Assembly (NCBI RefSeq): GCF_007692655.1
Contig: NZ_REBQ01000132.1
Location: 1 to 36,516 of the forward strand
Reading direction: 5' to 3'
DNA from: Halomonas sp.
Lineage (GTDB): Bacteria; Pseudomonadota; Gammaproteobacteria; Pseudomonadales; Halomonadaceae
DNA: 36,516 nt
The translations under genes were made by a program, and so were the position numbers. Position 1 is the first letter of the stretch. Each line of letters opens with the position of its first letter. The notes under the pieces were generated by a model. It was not told the origin of the DNA and searched no databases. It saw nothing but the letters and a program-made list of their open reading frames with translations. Of this stretch, positions 36,089-36,516 are shown piece after piece.

Positions 36089-36433
36089 GGTGGTGACGGT
36101 AATTTCCACTTTGAGCTCATCGGCGGGCAGCGGTGCGCAAACGCAGGTCCGCGCTGGGGCGTGGCCTTCTGGCACCCAGGCATCCCAGACCTCATTCATA
36201 GCGGCAACGTCGCTGCCATCTTTGAGGTAAATCGTCGCGCTAAGCAGCTGTTCACGGCTTGAGCCAATCTCTTCTAACAGTGCATCTACCCGTGCCAACA
36301 TGCTTTGCGTTTGGGCGGCAATATCGCCATTGCGGGCCTCGGGCCCAGCCACTTGGCCACATAAATAGGCCACCCCCTGGTGAATAACTGCCCGGCTCAT
36401 ACGGGCTTTTGTATCGTGGCGCTTAATCGTCAT
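36077..36433 (-). CDS. RidA-family (YjgF/YER057c/UK114) protein
   Basis: RidA-family proteins hydrolyse reactive enamine/imine intermediates released by PLP enzymes; some subgroups have other roles. The 118-residue protein has [11 protein letters not shown] near residue 20, [24 protein letters not shown], and [13 protein letters not shown] with the arginine that binds the substrate carboxylate. VEITVTTAV follows with the conserved glutamate. The sequence is of the Rid2-7-like kind rather than archetypal RidA, so imine deaminase activity is likely but not certain. AGGAGG lies seven bases before the ATG. A terminator follows and a hairpin with a T-run precedes it. Confidence 0.88.
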   Translation of the reverse strand: MTIKRHDTKARMSRAVIHQGVAYLCGQVAGPEARNGDIAAQTQSMLARVDALLEEIGSSREQLLSATIYLKDGSDVAAMNEVWDAWVPEGHAPARTCVCAPLPADELKVEITVTTAVS

Positions 36434-36455
36434 AGAACAACCTCCTAGATAAATG

Positions 36456-36479
36456 TAAAAAAGGCAGTCTAAACCGCCT
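36456..36479 (-). terminator. Terminator-like hairpin just upstream of the RidA gene
   Basis: On the minus strand AGGCGG / CTGCCT (6 bp with one G-U pair) and loop TTTAGA are followed by TTTTTT. It ends about 23 bases before the ATG, leaving room only for the ribosome binding site. It may end a gene beyond the window edge or act as a leader attenuator. Confidence 0.55.
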
Positions 36480-36516
36480 AGTACTTGCCTGGCTATATCT
36501 TGAATACCTGCCTTGA

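Overview
The window looks like a chromosomal housekeeping region of a gammaproteobacterium, most likely a halophile of the Halomonadaceae (Halomonas or a close relative). This is inferred from gene order and protein character: rpsU-dnaG divergent from tsaD, the surA-pdxA-rsmA-apaG block, surE-pcm-nlpD-rpoS, and an amgK-murU pair beside lptD. I could not run a database search. DNA is moderately GC-rich and even; I see no rRNA, tRNA, CRISPR array, transposase, integrase or prophage gene.

Layout. 1-2241 (minus): dnaG, cut by the left edge, and rpsU, with a terminator between them and a good sigma70-type promoter before rpsU. 2457-5114: tsaD, plsY (convergent), folB-folK. 5131-7085 (minus): apaH-cca. 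7282-8909 (plus): a 59-residue Tat-signal mini-protein coupled to a GMC flavin oxidoreductase, lying where apaG and apaH are often neighbours. 8919-14735 (minus): lptD-surA-pdxA-rsmA-apaG. 14806-18516 (plus): amgK-murU, a gamma-glutamylcyclotransferase-like protein, an OsmC-family protein and speD, closed by a bidirectional terminator. 18615-28103 (minus): eleven genes, ftsB-ispD-ispF-truD-surE-pcm-popT(DUF368)-nlpD-rpoS-alr-lpxL-like. 28242-29390 (minus): a FemAB/GNAT-like protein. 29720-31075 (plus): an aldehyde dehydrogenase. 31158-36017 (plus): a hybrid histidine kinase, a REC-GGDEF(degenerate)-EAL protein and hexR, all overlapping. 36077-36433 (minus): a RidA-family protein framed by two terminator-like hairpins.

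How the genes work together. Much of the window serves the envelope: LptD and SurA (outer-membrane assembly), an LpxL-like acyltransferase, AmgK-MurU (peptidoglycan recycling), PopT (undecaprenyl-phosphate recycling), NlpD and FtsB (division), Alr (D-alanine) and PlsY (phospholipid). A second group serves translation and RNA (RpsU, TsaD, Cca, RsmA, TruD). A third is cofactor supply (FolB, FolK, PdxA, IspD, IspF). The most unusual accessory pieces are the Tat mini-protein/GMC pair, the kinase-phosphodiesterase-HexR operon, and a set of short intergenic tandem repeats. The largest repeat has nine clear 13-bp units before the aldehyde dehydrogenase gene. No wholly new multi-gene defence or mobile system was found.
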